From positions 1 to 64,000 of the forward strand of contig CAZQHK010000011.1 of NCBI GenBank assembly GCA_964593455.1: DNA of 64,000 nt, in the 5' to 3' direction. How positions within the stretch are numbered: position 1 is the first letter of the stretch; each line of letters begins with the position of its first letter. Below the pieces are notes generated by a model that was not told where the DNA came from, ran no database searches, and saw only the letters and a list, made by a program, of their open reading frames with translations. Below, piece by piece: positions 30,001 through 33,000 of the stretch. Position numbers and translations under genes: made by a program. Source of the DNA: CAZQHK01 sp964593455. GTDB taxonomy: Bacteria; Muiribacteriota; CAYSPT01.

Positions 30001-33000
30001 GGCGCCAACCCGGACAGAAACGCGCTCGAGAAACATCCGCTTGACCTGCTCGAGTATTTCGGCCTGGAGGATGTGGAGAAGGTAGACTATCCGGACACGG
30101 CCAAGGTCGATACCAGCACCACGGCCTTGACTCCGGGAGAGATAGCCAGGGTGGACACGAACAAGGGACTCGGATGGATGTACGACTACGTGTTTGCGCT
30201 GCCGCGGGACATCGCCGATTACGGTGTAGGGGCGAAGCTTTCTCTGACCGATAATGCCGGCAACTCCCTGTCGGAGCAGGCGGCCGATCTCGATATCAAG
30301 GATAATCCGCTCTTCAAGGTGGCTGAGAAGCCGCGTTTCGAGCTGGTGAAAATCACCGCCCCGGCAGAGGATACGGATGTCTGGGAAGATACCGATCCCC
30401 TGAGTGCTCCGGTCACTATCGGCACGGTTACGTTCCCCGTGTACCTGTACAACGAAAGCTATCCCACGGACATGTACCAGGTATCGTACGCCAACAGCCC
30501 GGATGACCCTGACTTCATCGAAGGAAAGAACCTGAAACCGGTGAAAGTAGGGGAAGACATTAAACTGTTGATCCGTTCCAACCGCCGCCTGCGTTCGGGC
30601 GGTGGACAGGCTGGTATCACCGTCGCTTTCCCGAACGTCAATGTGGCCGGTGGGAGTGTCAGCCCGGTTCTCGAGCGGGCCGCCGGTTACCAGAGAAATC
30701 GGGCCGCCGGCATCTACCGTTACTACTACGAGATACATGACGAAGGTCCTCCCGGCGCCGGGCGAATCACGGTTCCCGGCGGTACCAAGCGAACAGGTCT
30801 GGCGGGCTTCGATGTGGCCGGGTATGTCTGGTTCAACCTGGCCGGCGCGAGAAAAGTTCACACGGGATACTTCTTCGTGGACGACGACACGCCGGAGGTG
30901 TCGATACTGTCGATCAAAGATGACAACGACAACTTCATCAACGAGCCGGTGCTAGCAAAACAGACTACCTTCGATACCCGCAAATCGCAGCCTATTTCGT
31001 TCAGGGTGGCCATGCGGGTCGTATACGTCAACCCGGACAGTACGGAACTGGTGTCGGAAGCCGAACCGTTCATGCATCCGCTGGTGGAGCTCAATCTCCC
31101 GGTACGGACCGGAGAGAATTACGTCAGCGAGATGGTGTCTTTCGCTTTGAGTGATCCGGACGCTTTTAGCAACAAAGGGCTGGACCTCGTGTGGGAAGAC
31201 ATTTTGACAGACATCGACGTGACCAAGCCGCCGCTGACAGCCGGGGGTGCTCCAAACGGTTCCGGACCTTACGAGTACACGTATCATCTGACGCTGCCGG
31301 AGAATATCTGTCTCGGTGACGGTGATATCCAGGCCAAGTTCGTCGTGGTGGACAATGCCGGTAACTGCTCGGAAATAAAGTACGAAACTTTCTTCAAGGT
31401 ATCCGAGAAACCGACCTTCCAGGAGATCGCCATCAGGACTTCGGATGAGATCGAGCACGCCACCTGGCGTGGCGAAGAGGGCTCACCCAACCTGACCCCG
31501 CTGGTATACAGGGCCTCCCGGAGCGAGGTCATCGAAGAAACGTTGACTTACGACGCGATCCTGGAAACCCTCGGGTACAACACCTACACAAGCCTGCCGG
31601 TGGATATGAACGCGGCGGTTGTATACAGCGTTATGCGGACCGCCGGTAAGGTCAAATCCGTTTCTCCCGACGATACACTCGATATCACAATAGACTCAAA
31701 CCGGCGTTTGGAAGTCGGTTTGACTCCCGGTAAAGACGCCCGGGTAGTGTTCGAGTTCCTCGACGACAACGGGCAGCCGGTAGGGAGCGAGTCAAGGTAC
31801 CTGAAAGCCATAGGCGGTGAGTATGACGAGGAGACCTTCCAGTACGTCTACGGTCTCGACCTGATAGTGAAAGAACTGGGAACCAACCTGCGCGGGCTGG
31901 TGCGGGTGACCATGGAAGGCGTCCTGTTTGCTGGTGTGGATGAACAAGGAGGATACAAGATCTGGGAGGGGTACGAGGAAGAGAAGTATTTCGCCCGGGA
32001 GATCGCCTACCTGTTCATCGACGATAAGCGGCCGGAGGTGTGGAACAAAAACCTGGAGCTGTTCTATATCGATGGGAATGGCGATGAGGTGTCGTATACT
32101 ATCGGCAACACCATCATCGAGGTCCACACCGCCTTCAGCGATGCGGCCTCACCGGTGGTATCGTTCGTCGACGGCGCCGTCATCGAAGAACTCAAGCTGC
32201 GGGTACCCGTAGAGTACGCCAACTTCTACGAGGACCCGGTTGACCACTACGACATGAGTGAGCTCGAGGGCGACTTCTTGACCGACGTTACCTACGGCGG
32301 CCGGACCCTGGATATCGAGCGGCTCGACTCGGAGCAAAACCCGGAACGCGATAAGTCCAAACTTACCTACACCTACACCTTCAGTATGATGGACGTCTTT
32401 ACCAACAACCCGGTGGGGAGCCTCTACGGTTCCTCCGATGTCACCTTCCACACCTTTGACAATGCCGGGAACAGGCTGTTGTTCTACGACGACAAGAATG
32501 ATGCCTTGGACGGGCCGATAGCCGCCGCCAACTTATTTACTATCACCGAGAAACCGGAAATCAGGGACATCACCTTTAAGGGGCCGAAACTGGTGGTGGG
32601 ACAGGACCGGCTGGCTCAGAAGGACAGCCCGATTGATTCGGCGTACAGCGTCCTCGATTACTCCCGGCTCGATAGCGAGGGGGCTGCTCAGGCCGACCTT
32701 ACCCCGGTCGGTGACGGTGAGCTGATTGACATCTACTGGAAGACCAACGTGCGGGCGGTGCTGGACAGCCAGCTTAAGTTCCAGGTCAAGATAACCGACG
32801 GGAGCGACACCTACCAGTACAATACCAGTAATATTCAACTTGAGCCCAATACGAACAACAAGTACGTAATCAGGAACGTGCCGGTGGGAGGGAAGCACGG
32901 TGAGCGTAAAGTGGAGGTAACCGGCTGGCTGGATCACACCGCGGGACAGTCGAACCTGGTGGGCAGCATAACCGAGACCTTCTTCGTGGACGCCACTGAT